Shown here: positions 23,473 to 32,816 of the stretch, piece by piece | Position numbering within the stretch: the stretch's first letter is position 1 | How the letters are laid out: the number at the start of each line of letters is the position of its first letter | Source of the DNA: Viola odorata | Taxonomy: Eukaryota; Streptophyta; Magnoliopsida; Malpighiales; Violaceae | Direction: 5' to 3' | DNA: 64,000 bases | Assembly (NCBI GenBank): GCA_963691705.1 | Contig: OY829538.1 | Location: 18,936,443-19,000,442, forward strand | Made by a program: the position numbers and the translations under genes | The notes under the pieces: generated by a model | What the model was told of the DNA's origin: nothing | Seen by the model: the letters and a program-made list of their open reading frames with translations, nothing else | The model's database searches: none

Positions 23473-24309
23473 GGGGGTTCAAGAACCTTCATTATGAACT
23501 CTTCAGTGAATTCTGAGTTTGCCTCGACCTTTCTTGGGGAAACGTGTCATCTGGCGTGGTGAACACGCTTCTCTTTTTCTACTTCTGTTTTGGATTCCTT
23601 TGGATCGGGCACGGGCTCAGGCAGTTCAACGTCTAGGCCTGGCAGCTCGCGGGATGGTATTTGTGTACCACTGCGAAGTGTCATAGCGCAGACAGCATGT
23701 TGCGGGTTGAGTTCCTGTTGAGGTGGCAGGCGTCTTTGGTTTTGTATCTCCTTCATCTCTGCAGTTAAAACACTCAACTATTTTTGTATATCAAGAATAA
23801 AACTGCTAAGATTTGGTACCTCAGCGGTCTGGTATGCAGGTTGAGCTGAGTGCTGAAAGTGCTGAAGGTTGAGCGGTGTCTGACTAGGGTACTGCTCCTG
23901 GTTTGGGTACTGGTACTACTGCGGTGACTGACTAGGACAAGATGGTTGCGGATTGTTGTACTAACTTTGGTTAGGATGGTGCCAACCCTGGTCATAGTTG
24001 TTGGTATAAGGATCAAACTGCCATGGGGCTCCGTTATAATTACCAACCATATTAACTTGGAATTCATTAGGAATGTAGGGGAACGCGTCGGTCGGATGGT
24101 TACAAAAGTTGCAAAATCCGTGTGTCTTGCCTTAGACAGGTTGTCTTGCAGCTAAAATTTGAATCATACCAGTGATGGTGGCGAGCTGTTTTTCCATAGA
24201 AGTAACACGAACGTCTTCGGCATTGGCCATGTTGGGGAATTCGGGGGGTGGTGATGTTTTCAACGTCTAGGTCTTGACGCGGAAGGGAATTGGAATTGTA
24301 GGATTTCAT
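23473..24309 (-). pseudogene. gag: Element D gag remnant (capsid deleted)
   Basis: On the minus strand the sequence reads EKQLATITGMIQ, ARQPV-stop, a zinc-knuckle remnant GFCNFCNHPTDAF, YIPNEFQVNMVG, then an Asn/Gln/Pro-rich linker. It continues MSVLTAEMKEIQNQ, RRLPPQQELNPQHAVCAMTL and RSGTQ, and ends at FTEEFIMKVLEPP. This follows gag of B and C in order. The first ~100 residues after the leader do not match capsid; a deletion joins the leader (ATGAAATCC near 24309) to a point just before the zinc knuckle. The knuckle has lost three residues and its last Cys. Stops include one after ARQPV, at the position where element C also has TAA. Confidence 0.8.
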
Positions 24310-24356
24310 CTAGATGTCTTGTCACACAAACAAAAGAAAGAAATTAGTACCGTTAG

Positions 24357-24374
24357 TCCCCGGCAACGGTGCCA
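24357..24374 (-). promoter_or_regulatory. Element D gag-side primer-binding site
   Basis: On the minus strand TGGCACCGTTGCCGGGGA, a tRNA-Asp type site with one change. It is preceded (minus strand) by AATTT, the spacer that normally separates LTR and PBS, but here the next bases are a tRNA copy and not the LTR. Confidence 0.85.
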
Positions 24375-24382
24375 AAATTTAA

Positions 24383-24449
24383 AGTATAGTGGTAAGTATT
24401 CCCGCCTGTCACGCGGGTGACCCGGGATCGATCCCCGACAACGGCGCCA
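24383..24449 (+). tRNA. tRNA-Asp(GTC)-derived copy with CCA, at element D primer site (not a functional gene)
   Basis: 64 nt match plant tRNA-Asp from nucleotide 9 to 72, followed by CCA at 24447-24449. Visible parts: D-arm AGTATAGTGGTAAGT, anticodon arm CCCGCCTGTCACGCGGG with anticodon GTC, T-arm ACCCGGGATCGATCCC and acceptor end CAACGGCG. Two mismatches to the canonical sequence as I know it (T54 to A, one G to A in the T-stem/acceptor side). The first eight nucleotides are missing and the B box is mutated, so Pol III expression is unlikely. Plant nuclear tRNA genes do not encode CCA. Its presence, and the exact position between LTR and gag, indicate that the reverse transcriptase copied the primer tRNA. 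The last 18 nt plus CCA serve as the LTR-side PBS (24432-24449). Confidence 0.88.
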
Positions 24450-24454
24450 AAATT

Positions 24455-24858
24455 TGATCTGGTTGTTGAAGCCATCAAAAATAATATTAAAAACCTGCTA
24501 ACAAATACACAATAAATTATATACAGTGGCAACAAGGTCGATCCACAGGGACTAGGGATAGACGTTGACTTTTATGTGTGACAAGGGCAAACAGACCGAA
24601 ACAGTAGCAAATGGGGATTTTTGAAGAGTTGTTTGCTTAATAACTAAGAATGCAATAATTAACAGAATTAAAATAAGTAGGAAATCAGTAGAGAAAGGGT
24701 CCTCAATTGGAATCCATCTCCGATTGCATCTGTAGTCAGCAGGCCATCAGTGCAAGGACCTTCTACCCCTGGCTGGTAGATGTGCTATGGGGACAAGTAT
24801 GTTTAGGTCCCCTGCTTTCCTTCGTACGAGAAACTATCTCAAGGTATGTTTATGGGAT
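24455..24858 (-). repeat. Element D 5' LTR, part adjoining the primer site
   Basis: Window sequence starts TGATCTGG after AAATT, i.e. the minus-strand LTR ends in GATCA. GGTCGATCCACAGGGACTAGG near 24537 is the reverse of the GTTCGACCCTG landmark of the other LTRs. It is interrupted at 24858 by solo LTR E and resumes near 26484. Confidence 0.85.
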
Positions 24859-26478
24859 TGATAGCGTGTTTTTATTGTAGGTTTTTCTCTCTTATTTCGG
24901 TCTTTTCGAGGGCATGATACTTCTGATTTGCCCCTTTTTCCCATCTTTTTGCAGATCAGTGCCTAAAGGGAGAAAAGAGAGAAAATGAGCATTTTTGGAA
25001 GGATTTCTGGAGTTTCGAAGATCGAGGCCTAGAAGAGTGGAATGTCATCGTGCCCTCGACGCTAACCAGACCAATGAGTTGTCTTGTGCCCTTGACACAT
25101 CCGCATCAGATCAAAGATCAAAGAGCCAAACAAAGGAATCTCTAGAGATTCGCAACGGATCCCAAGCGTTTCTAGAAGGTGTCAGGCGCTTCCAGAAGAT
25201 TCCAGAATATTCTCTGCCAAGGGCGCATCCCCCCTGTGTGTTGGCGCCCTCCCAAGCGCTGACACCCTCTCTCCTTTAGCTGTATTTTATCCCCTAGCTA
25301 GTTTTTAGGCTATATAAGCTAAGCTTTAGGGCTTTTACATGGACGACTGTCCTATGACACTCTCTCACTTTTACCTAATTTTTAGGGATTCTCTCTTCCT
25401 CTTTTTGAGCACCGCCATCAACTTGTAAAAGGGAAAGCTTGGATTTCCACAATCGGTTTTATCTAATACACTACTCTTTTATTTCTTTTAATCTTGTTTA
25501 TGTTATTTTCCTCTTCTACTTTCTATTTATATTTTATTATGAGTAGCTAAGTCCCATCTTCTTAGTAAATGGTGTTTCAAGGGTTGTAAGGTTCAATTAA
25601 GAGGCCTAATTCATGCTTAATATATCCTCTTGTCATATTCGGTTGTTTATCGTTTTATTCCCATGCTTATATAGAAATGATGAGGGCTTGATCAACTGTT
25701 GATATTTCTATGTGAGTGTTGTCATTCTCTTGGTTATAACTGACGCGAATCCTTGAGTTAATAGTAGACACCTAGTGGAGACATCGCGAGAGGTCTTTCG
25801 TCTAGGGGTAAACGGTCGTTTAGGGTATGTGATGCGAGCTTGACACACTGAGATGTCACGCCCTAGATCTGTCTTGCCTCCACTTCATGGGCGTTTTGAA
25901 TAGTGCCTCCCCGCATTCGTGCTTGGGAGGACGGCGAAACGTCAAGGCCACCTCATATGTGGAAATGGGGGGTGGCTTCTACCTAAGAAGGTGAGTAGGG
26001 GGCCTACGTGGAAACATGGCCCCTATAGCAGGTCAGTGCATGAGTTTGGAATATTTTTGTACCCATGACTAACTAACCTAGAAAGCAACCCGAGAACACC
26101 TTTTGCTAAGATATCTCCTCATCATATTAATATCTTTCCTACTGTCTTTCTTATTCTCTTACCCTTGAATTGCTTTTTGTGATCTTGCCATCGATTGTTC
26201 TTTGCAATCGAGCCCTCGAATGATTGTTACTTTTATGTTGGGATTGGCTGTTTTAATTATTTATCTTGTTAGCTCCCAAATCTGCGTTGATTAATTCGTT
26301 AATCAATAAAATCCCCCCATGTGTTACTTTTGTATTTGGCTGCATTTATCCCCTGTCATACATCGAAACTGAGATATTATTCCTTCAATCTCTGTGGTTC
26401 GACCCTGTCTTGCCCTGTACACATTTATTTGTGCATTTAGGCATCAGGAAAAATATAAGTATATTTGAGTGACGATCA
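24859..26478 (+). repeat. Solo LTR E (Athila family), nested in D's LTR
   Basis: A single 1620-bp LTR: TGATAGCGTG to GACGATCA, with no internal region. Landmarks as in A and B: TTTTTGCAGATCAG near 24948, TATATAA at 25311, core CCCGCATTCGTGCTTGGGAGG near 25911, GTTCGACCCTGTCTTGCCC near 26398. It is flanked by GGGAT (24854-24858) and AGGAT (26479-26483), a 5-bp duplication with one change. Solo LTRs arise by recombination between the two LTRs of a full element. Confidence 0.92.
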
Positions 26479-26483
26479 AGGAT

Positions 26484-27467
26484 AGTCTTGACACTTCGTC
26501 ATCCCCCAAGGTACGTTTATGGAGGTCATACTCATTCCCATTAAGAAGAGGAAAGACACATCTAGGGCGAGACACTCAGTATGTTCAAGGTACTACCCTA
26601 ATTACTTGTTTAACCCAGCTGGATGAGACCAGCAACCTGATTACTTCCAACTGGTTGTCTACTTTACCCTGCAGCCTCACGTTAGTTATTACTACAAAGA
26701 TGACTTTAATCGTCTAGGCCTAGTTACAAGTTGGTCGGACTCCTAACCAACCCTAGGTGAATTGACAAGTATTTTTTAAACAAACAAATACAAACCAGGG
26801 ATGTTTTAAACTCAATTAGACCTCACGGCTTCCCTTAGCAACCTTCAATGATTCCTACCAAGAACAAGGGATTTATCTACTCATGCTCAATGTAAAATAA
26901 ATAAAAAGAGATTGCATAAAAGGAGAAGAAACGCTGCAAAAGTGCAGCTTAATACCGGCCGGAGCTAAAGCTCCAGTTTATTACAAAATGGGAAAAAGTC
27001 TTAATCGTCGCCCAAAAGAGGAGGGGAGGAAGAAGAGATGAAAGAATGGGAGAAACCCTAGAAGGAGCACGCCCTCCAAAAGTGGTGGAAGAATTTTTGA
27101 AACCCTAGTTAACTAAAAGTATTTATAAAAATAGAAAATAGAAATCCTAAGTCTAATAGAACTAGGAATGGAAATGTATCTTCTGCTAGGCTGGGGGAAT
27201 CATGGGAGTAAAGGACTGAATCCACCGAATTTCTTCTTTTAAAAGTTTCCTTTTTCTGCTCGGACTCTGCCGCCACAGCGAAGACGCAGTTGCTAGGCCT
27301 AGCTGCTCGATTCCTTCCAAAACCTAGTGAAAAATGCATCTTCTTGGAATTTCCTCCTCAAAATCCTAGATCTGCAAAAAGTGGGAAAACAAGCTAATAT
27401 CAGTAGCATCAAGATCTAAAAAGGCCTAGGAAAAGAGGGGGGAATAGGCACTAAATGCTTTCTATCA
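26484..27467 (-). repeat. Element D 5' LTR, remaining part with promoter region
   Basis: Read on the minus strand it starts TGATAGAAAGC (27467), has CTTTTTGCAGATC near 27371 and a TATAAATAC box near 27121. It continues through sequences resembling the R region of the other LTRs. LTR length without E is about 1.39 kb. Confidence 0.85.
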
Positions 27468-27690
27468 CCTACGTCTAGTGATGGTTTGCATGGAAAGAGA
27501 CGCGGATCCTCTAGTACGAGCAGTGATATGGATGTTGAGGAGTCGACAGGTATTCTTGATGACAACACTGATGATGTTGCATTTGAACTAGATGTGGGTC
27601 ATAAATTCCGCGGAACGACATACTTGCCAAAGTTGTATGTCATAAATTTTGCGGAACTGGATGTGGGTAAAAAATAACACGTTTGTAATA
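27468..27690. other. Short unassigned open frame next to element D
   Basis: Between the D LTR and a chromovirus-like LTR. A 63-codon frame (27486-27677, plus) begins MHGKRRGSSSTSSDMDVEE and is acidic after that. I do not recognise it. It may be a fragment of a transposon protein. No promoter or matching neighbour supports expression. Confidence 0.25.
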
Positions 27691-28450
27691 CAATTTTCAA
27701 ACAAAATAATACGTTTCTAATCTCTTAAGGAACGTTTGTTGTTGATCTTCTCAAAGAAATCTCCTTCAACTGACTCAATTGAGGTCATAACCCAACCGTG
27801 ATTGATGATTAGAATACTAATTCGATAATCAATTAGGATCTCGACTCAAAACTTTAAATTTCCTAAACCAATCTGTGTTTAGAAACCTAGAATAGATTAG
27901 ATGATAGGGAAACAATGGTTTTACTTTATAAAAACTAGTTCGAAGTATTTTTGCTTAAGAGTTCTTTGTCATAACCAAAGAAGAGAGAATTCTCACAATT
28001 ATGTGTTTTATCAATAAAAATGACAATTGAAATAAAAGCTAGAAAAAGGCTTATATAGCAGGTAAGCATGACCTAGGGTTTTCCAAGACACATCAAGATC
28101 GTCTCCCTAGGTGTGTAAACACGCTAACTTAAAACTAGAATAGAAATCCTATACGGAGTAGAATTCGGCAATCATCTCCTACTTACTTAAGTAAAATGAC
28201 TTCACTTAAGTAATTAGGGTTTATAATTAACTAATTAATATAATTAAATATCCAACTAATAAATAAATAACAATATCCCATAATTAAATAAGTCTTGATA
28301 AATAAAAAACAACAAAGATGCGCATATAAGCAAGTTGGCGCATTCCTTGTGTTACAATAAGCAAACGAGCTCGGATTGACTTGAAATTCAACTTGAGACT
28401 TCATCATAGGAATCTTGAAAGATGTTGACAAGTTCACTTCTAAGTTGGCC
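27690..28450 (-). repeat. Probable chromovirus LTR (minus strand), boundaries uncertain
   Basis: Lies directly downstream (on the minus strand) of a Ty3/gypsy polyprotein tail. Contains a TATATAAGCC-type box on the minus strand near 28053 and the AACTAATTAATATAATTAAAT block also seen in the chromovirus LTR at 61951-62888. I could not find clean TG/CA ends. Confidence 0.5.
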
Positions 28451-28500
28451 ATCTCTTTTAAGAATGACTCCTCAATCGTTGCCTCCTTCTTGAGCTCCTC

Positions 28501-28790
28501 TTAAATGAGTAATGTCAAAAATCCTTGCAACGTCTTACTCTTAGATCGTGTTAAAGGACCTTGAGGAATTGGAAGCACAACTTTAGCTCCTTGGACCACA
28601 TCAAAAATTTGGGGACCAAACATTGGCAGAATGTTGTTATGGCCAAACTTATGGGACGCGGGATCAGTTATAAGGTTCTTTTTTAATGAATCGATAAGTC
28701 TATGGAACTTATGAGAAGTTACAAGGTTGGGACCTTGGGAATAATTACTTCCTTGTTTAATTTGATTCATTAGAAGATTGCAACACTACT
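28501..28790 (-). pseudogene. C-terminal tail of a Ty3/gypsy (chromovirus-type) polyprotein
   Basis: The minus-strand frame ends VVLPIPQGPLTRSKSKTLQ. GPLTRSK/AK followed by a short hydrophobic tail is a common C-terminus of plant chromovirus polyproteins. Only the last ~90 codons are present; upstream sequence is replaced by a LINE fragment. Too short to carry any enzymatic domain. Confidence 0.6.
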
Positions 28791-29080
28791 CTCTTGGGTG
28801 GTCCTTGGATGATATTTGGGCGATACTTAGTTGTGCAATCTTGGTCACCCATGTTCAATGTAGAGGAGGAAAAGATTACTCATATGGTAGCATGGATTCG
28901 CTTCCCTAGTTTAGGAATGCACTTGTATCACAAGTTAGTCCTTCAGGCGATTACCAATCAACTCGATAAACTAATCCGCATTCACTATAATACATCTAAT
29001 TCTAACAGAGGTAAATTTCCCCTCATTGTCGTGTATTTAAGTACAGGCCAAAACTCACAAGTTCCATCCCGATTTTTTCC
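28788..29080 (+). pseudogene. LINE ORF1 fragment, DUF4283-like
   Basis: GGPWMIFGRYLVVQSWSP, then WIRFPSLGMHLYHKLVLQAI, then LIRIHYNTSNSNRGKFPLIV. This is the typical second half of the DUF4283 region found in plant L1-type LINE ORF1 and related zinc-knuckle proteins (GGPW--G-YL-V--W-P and W-R-P-LP---Y). About 95 residues remain; no zinc knuckle, endonuclease or RT is seen nearby. Confidence 0.75.
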
Positions 29081-29183
29081 TACTTTAAATGGAATAGAAA
29101 TCTTGAATTAATAAATGGGATAAGACGGAAAATTCCCAAACTATTATATGGGTGAAGACGGAAATTTTTAAAGTTGATATGGT

Positions 29184-29188
29184 ATTCC
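29184..29188. repeat. Target-site duplication of element C, left copy (ATTCC)
   Basis: ATTCC here and at 42371-42375 flank element C exactly. Confidence 0.93.
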
Positions 29189-30816
29189 TGATAACGTGTA
29201 TTTATGCATGATTTTTCCCCTATTATTCCATTGATTTAAGGCATAATTCTGCTTATATACCCTTGTTTTCATCACTATTGCAGATCTAGGCCTAGAAAGG
29301 GAGTTTATGCGAAAACACACATTTTAGGAGCATTTTTGTGCGAATTCGAGCTTCAAGACCAAAGTCGAGGTCCTAACACCAAGATGGCCTTCAAGGTCCC
29401 GACAAGGATTCTCGATTCGAGACCCCAAAGGGTAAAGAACAGCATTCCCACGTGTCCTCTTGCCGAAGCTTCCACGTGTCCCCTGCGACACTTTTCAGAG
29501 AGTTCTGCACAAGTCCCAGAGTTCATCTCCATCTCTCCATGTCAGACGTCGAGTCAGCTAAAGCCTACTCCCGATCTGCCAAAGCTGGGCAAATCAGACA
29601 TCTGCCACCAGCTTTGTGCTTTTCTGTTTTGTGCTTTAGGAGCACGTTTGCTTTGTGCTAGGCTTTCCTTAAATGGATTTTGTCCCCTAGTTGGGCAAAA
29701 AGATATTTTGTGCTTATAATTTCTAGGTTAAATAGGACTTCTAGGATAGAAAGAAAGAAGGCTTGGTGTATTAGAATTAATCTACATACTCTAGACTTCT
29801 CTCTAGTTTTATCTCTCTAGTTCTTGTTAGCATTCTTCTCCTTAGCCGCCGGGCTTGAAGCATTTTTGTAGCAAACCAGAGCATCGCTCCAGCCTTTAGT
29901 AATCAAGTTTTCTTCCCTTAAACCTATTTCTTTACTTATTATGTTCTCTATATTTATGATTAATTTCTCTTCAAGTATGAGTAGCTAAATCCTTAGTTCT
30001 TAGCAAAGGTAATTCAAGGGTTGCTAGGGTAGATTCGAGGCCTAAACGTGCTTAATATACTCTTGCTGCCATATTTAATTGCTTATCATTTTAATTATAT
30101 TTTCACTTAGGATAATTAGAGGCTTGATCAACTGATAATTTTCTTGTGTGATTGTTGTCGTCCATGTGATGGGAACGTGTAGGGAAGTTGCATGGTACAA
30201 GTAGGCACCTAGTCTAGGGGTCATCGTGTCAAAATGGTCTCGCCTAGCTAGGGTGAGTAGTTGATTAGAGCGGGCTCACGAGCCTGACAAACTGAGCGAC
30301 CTTAAGCTCTAGATGTGTCTTTTCTTATCTTCATGGGCAGCCTGAGTATTACCCACCCGCATTCGTGCCTGGAGGGATGGCGAGTTGTCAAGACTACCTC
30401 ATATATGGAAACGGGGGGTAGTTTCTCTTAAGAGGAAAGTAGGGGATATCCGAGGAATCTGGTCCCTATGTCATATCTATGGCACATGAATAGAATATCC
30501 TTGCGTTGATGACGATCGAGCCCCCGAATGCAACCTAAGAATATCCTTTGCCAATATCTTTCTCTCTATTTGACTTATTGTGTTTACTTGTCTCTCTGCT
30601 TTATTGTTCTAACCTTGATCATTGATTTGCCATCTTTCACCTTTCGGGACCCCGATTCAAGTTTCACTATCGAGGCCCTGATTATTGCTTTCATAGTTAG
30701 AATTGTTAGCTCCAAATCTCTCTTGGCTAACTTGCTTAGTCAACTAACCCCTCCCTTGTTTGTTACTTTTCTGTGCTTTTATTTAGGCATTATAAATTGT
30801 ATTTGAGTGACGATCA
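29189..30816 (+). repeat. Element C 5' LTR (1628 bp)
   Basis: TGATAACGTG to GACGATCA. Contains TTGCAGATCTAGG near 29278 and core CCCGCATTCGTGCCTGG near 30356. Compared with the 3' LTR it lacks about 100 bp close to the end, including the GTTCGACCCTG landmark. The lost part lies between ...CTTTTAT and TTAGGCATTATAAATTG. Confidence 0.95.
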
Positions 30817-30819
30817 AAT

Positions 30820-30837
30820 TGGCGCCGTTGCCGGGGA
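30820..30837 (+). promoter_or_regulatory. Element C primer-binding site, tRNA-Asp
   Basis: TGGCGCCGTTGCCGGGGA, three bases after the LTR end. It is a perfect 18-nt complement of the tRNA-Asp 3' end including CCA. Confidence 0.95.
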
Positions 30838-30870
30838 TTGTTTCAAGACTGATTTCTTTCTCTTATTTGT

Positions 30871-32816
30871 ATGACCAGGAGATCTGCACTAAACCTACTA
30901 CCCCTTGATCACGAGCTCACTAGGACAGAAAGAGGGCTTCAAAGATTAGCACAAGGATCTCCCGTCCATTGTCCTACCCTCGACAGAAACCTTTTCACCC
31001 TGGACGATCTCGATAATCGAGACCTCGACGACATACCACCTGTCCACCCAGACGGACCTGAAATGAAAGATCTAGGCCTTGAAGGGAATGATGTCCCACC
31101 AGTAATTCAGACTATCGATGAATTCAATGCTGCCCCCGAGGCCTCGACCAGTTGTATCGTCTGGCATGTAGTCCCGAATGACTGGGCACTCAAATATGTC
31201 GTCATACACCATCTACCCCTCTATCGAGGGTTGGCCAAGGAGAACCCCCACCGCCATCTCCAATAATTGCACTCCATTTGCGATGCCATGAAGCCGTACA
31301 ATGTTAGTGTGGAGCATGCCAAACTCCGCGCCTTCATGTGGTCCCTTAAGGATGATGCCCTCGATTGGTTTTACGACTTGCGTCCTCAATCTATCAATTC
31401 GTGGGCTGAAATGTCCAAAGCCTTCACAGATAAATATTACCCGGTGTCCATCGCCATGGTAACTCGCAAGCAACTAGTATCTACACGGAAGACCTCGAGC
31501 AGTACTATGAACGCTTTAAGAAGATGCGGGCCTTGTGCCCTTCACATAACCTCTCAGAGGATGCCCTCATCTAGTATTTCTGTGAAGGACTCAAGGCCCG
31601 TGACAAGGCCTTGCTCAACGCCACTACAGGCGGTTCCATCACTAAGCTCACTCCCACTGCCGCCAAAGACACCATCGAGCTCATGTCCAAAAATAACGTC
31701 CCTCTCAACAATTCCACCAGCAATTAGGACGCCCGCTCAGTAGCCATGGAAAACCATCTAGTGGCCATCACTGGTATGCTCCAGAATATCGCGTCAGGAC
31801 ACCCAGTCTAAGTCAAGGCCTGTCAATTCTGTCAACTATCAGATCACCCCACGGACTCCTGTCCATTCATCCCCGAAGAAATGCCTGTCAATGCTGTGGG
31901 AGGATTCAATGCCCCATATGGCCAGAACAACAACCAAGGATGGAAGCAACCCAATTACGGATGGAACAACTCTCAACAGTCGGTACCTAGCCAATAGTAT
32001 CCACAAAATCCTTACGGGAACCACCCCTCTCCCTTCAACATGCAAAATTTCAAGCCTCGTCCTAATTTTCAGAACAATTATCAGTATCAGAGACAACCAC
32101 CACTAGATCAGACCTTCGCCGTGCCCCCGAATGAGGAGGCATCCTTTGATAAGAAAACATTTACAGAGCTTGAAAAGCAAATAACCCTCATGGCTGAAAT
32201 GAAAGAAGTAAAAAATGGAGGGAGATTCCGTGGAAATACAGAAGCCAACCCAAAGCATAAGGCATGTGCTATGAACCTCCATAGCAGTCTCGAGATACCC
32301 TCCCACGTCCATCCGGATCCCGATTCAGAAAAGGACAATCGAGCCCCCGAAGCTGATATTGTCAATCTAGACCCCGATTGTGACAACATCACACAGCCAC
32401 CACTAGAGCAACTGGCCGAGCCTACTGACCCCACGTTAAAGCTAAAGAAGTCCCGATTTAATGATGCAGCGCTCGACCATTTCTTCTCCACCAAGCAATC
32501 TCGATGTAAGAAAAGGCAACCCGTTAAGGAAGAGTTCACTCAAGAGTATATTAACAAGGTACTCGAGCCCCCGTTCCCTCAACGGTTGGTCAAGCAGAAA
32601 AAAGATGAAGAGAATCGGGACATCTTCGACATGTTTAGTAAGGTCATTATCAACATCCCTCTACTCAAGGCTATCAAGAGTATGCCTCCATATGCCAAGT
32701 TTTTGAAACAACTCTGCACGAACAAGAGCAAGATCACCGAGGTAAATCGGATAAGTGTGGGGATTAACTTGTCTACTCACATCTAACGTAAGATCCCTCC
32801 TAAATGCAAAGATTAA
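30871..32816 (+). pseudogene. gag: Element C gag (stops and frameshifts)
   Basis: Starts ATGACCAGGAGATCTGC, as in B. Capsid part WALKYVVIHHLP, KENPHRHLQ-stop, AFMWSLKDDALDWFYDL and YYPVSIAMVTRKQL. A ~14-bp deletion near 31485 shifts the frame, after which EQYYERFKKMRAL and YFCEGLKARDKALL are read. Zinc knuckle CQFCQLSDHPTDSC near 31828. Gag end LEPPFPQRLVKQKKDEENR near 32560. Stops include TAA 31264, TAG before YFCEGL (a stop also present in B), TAG 31726, TAA before VKACQF (also in D) and TAG near 31996. Several match CAA or CAG changed to TAA or TAG. Confidence 0.92.

Larger units (their letters stand above)
23473..27467 (-). mobile_element. Element D: minus-strand Athila remnant (gag part, PBS, 5' LTR)
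   Basis: Reading on the minus strand from 27467: 5' LTR (TGATAGAAAG to GATCA, interrupted by solo LTR E), an AATTT spacer, a primer site extended into a tRNA-Asp copy, a second spacer and primer site, and a shortened gag that ends at 23473 against the LTR end of A. Everything downstream of gag is absent. The capsid-coding part of gag is also deleted. Confidence 0.87.

Noticed and set aside
24383..24449. A functional tRNA-Asp gene
   Set aside because: First eight nucleotides missing, B box mutated, CCA encoded, and the location is exactly the primer site of an LTR element.
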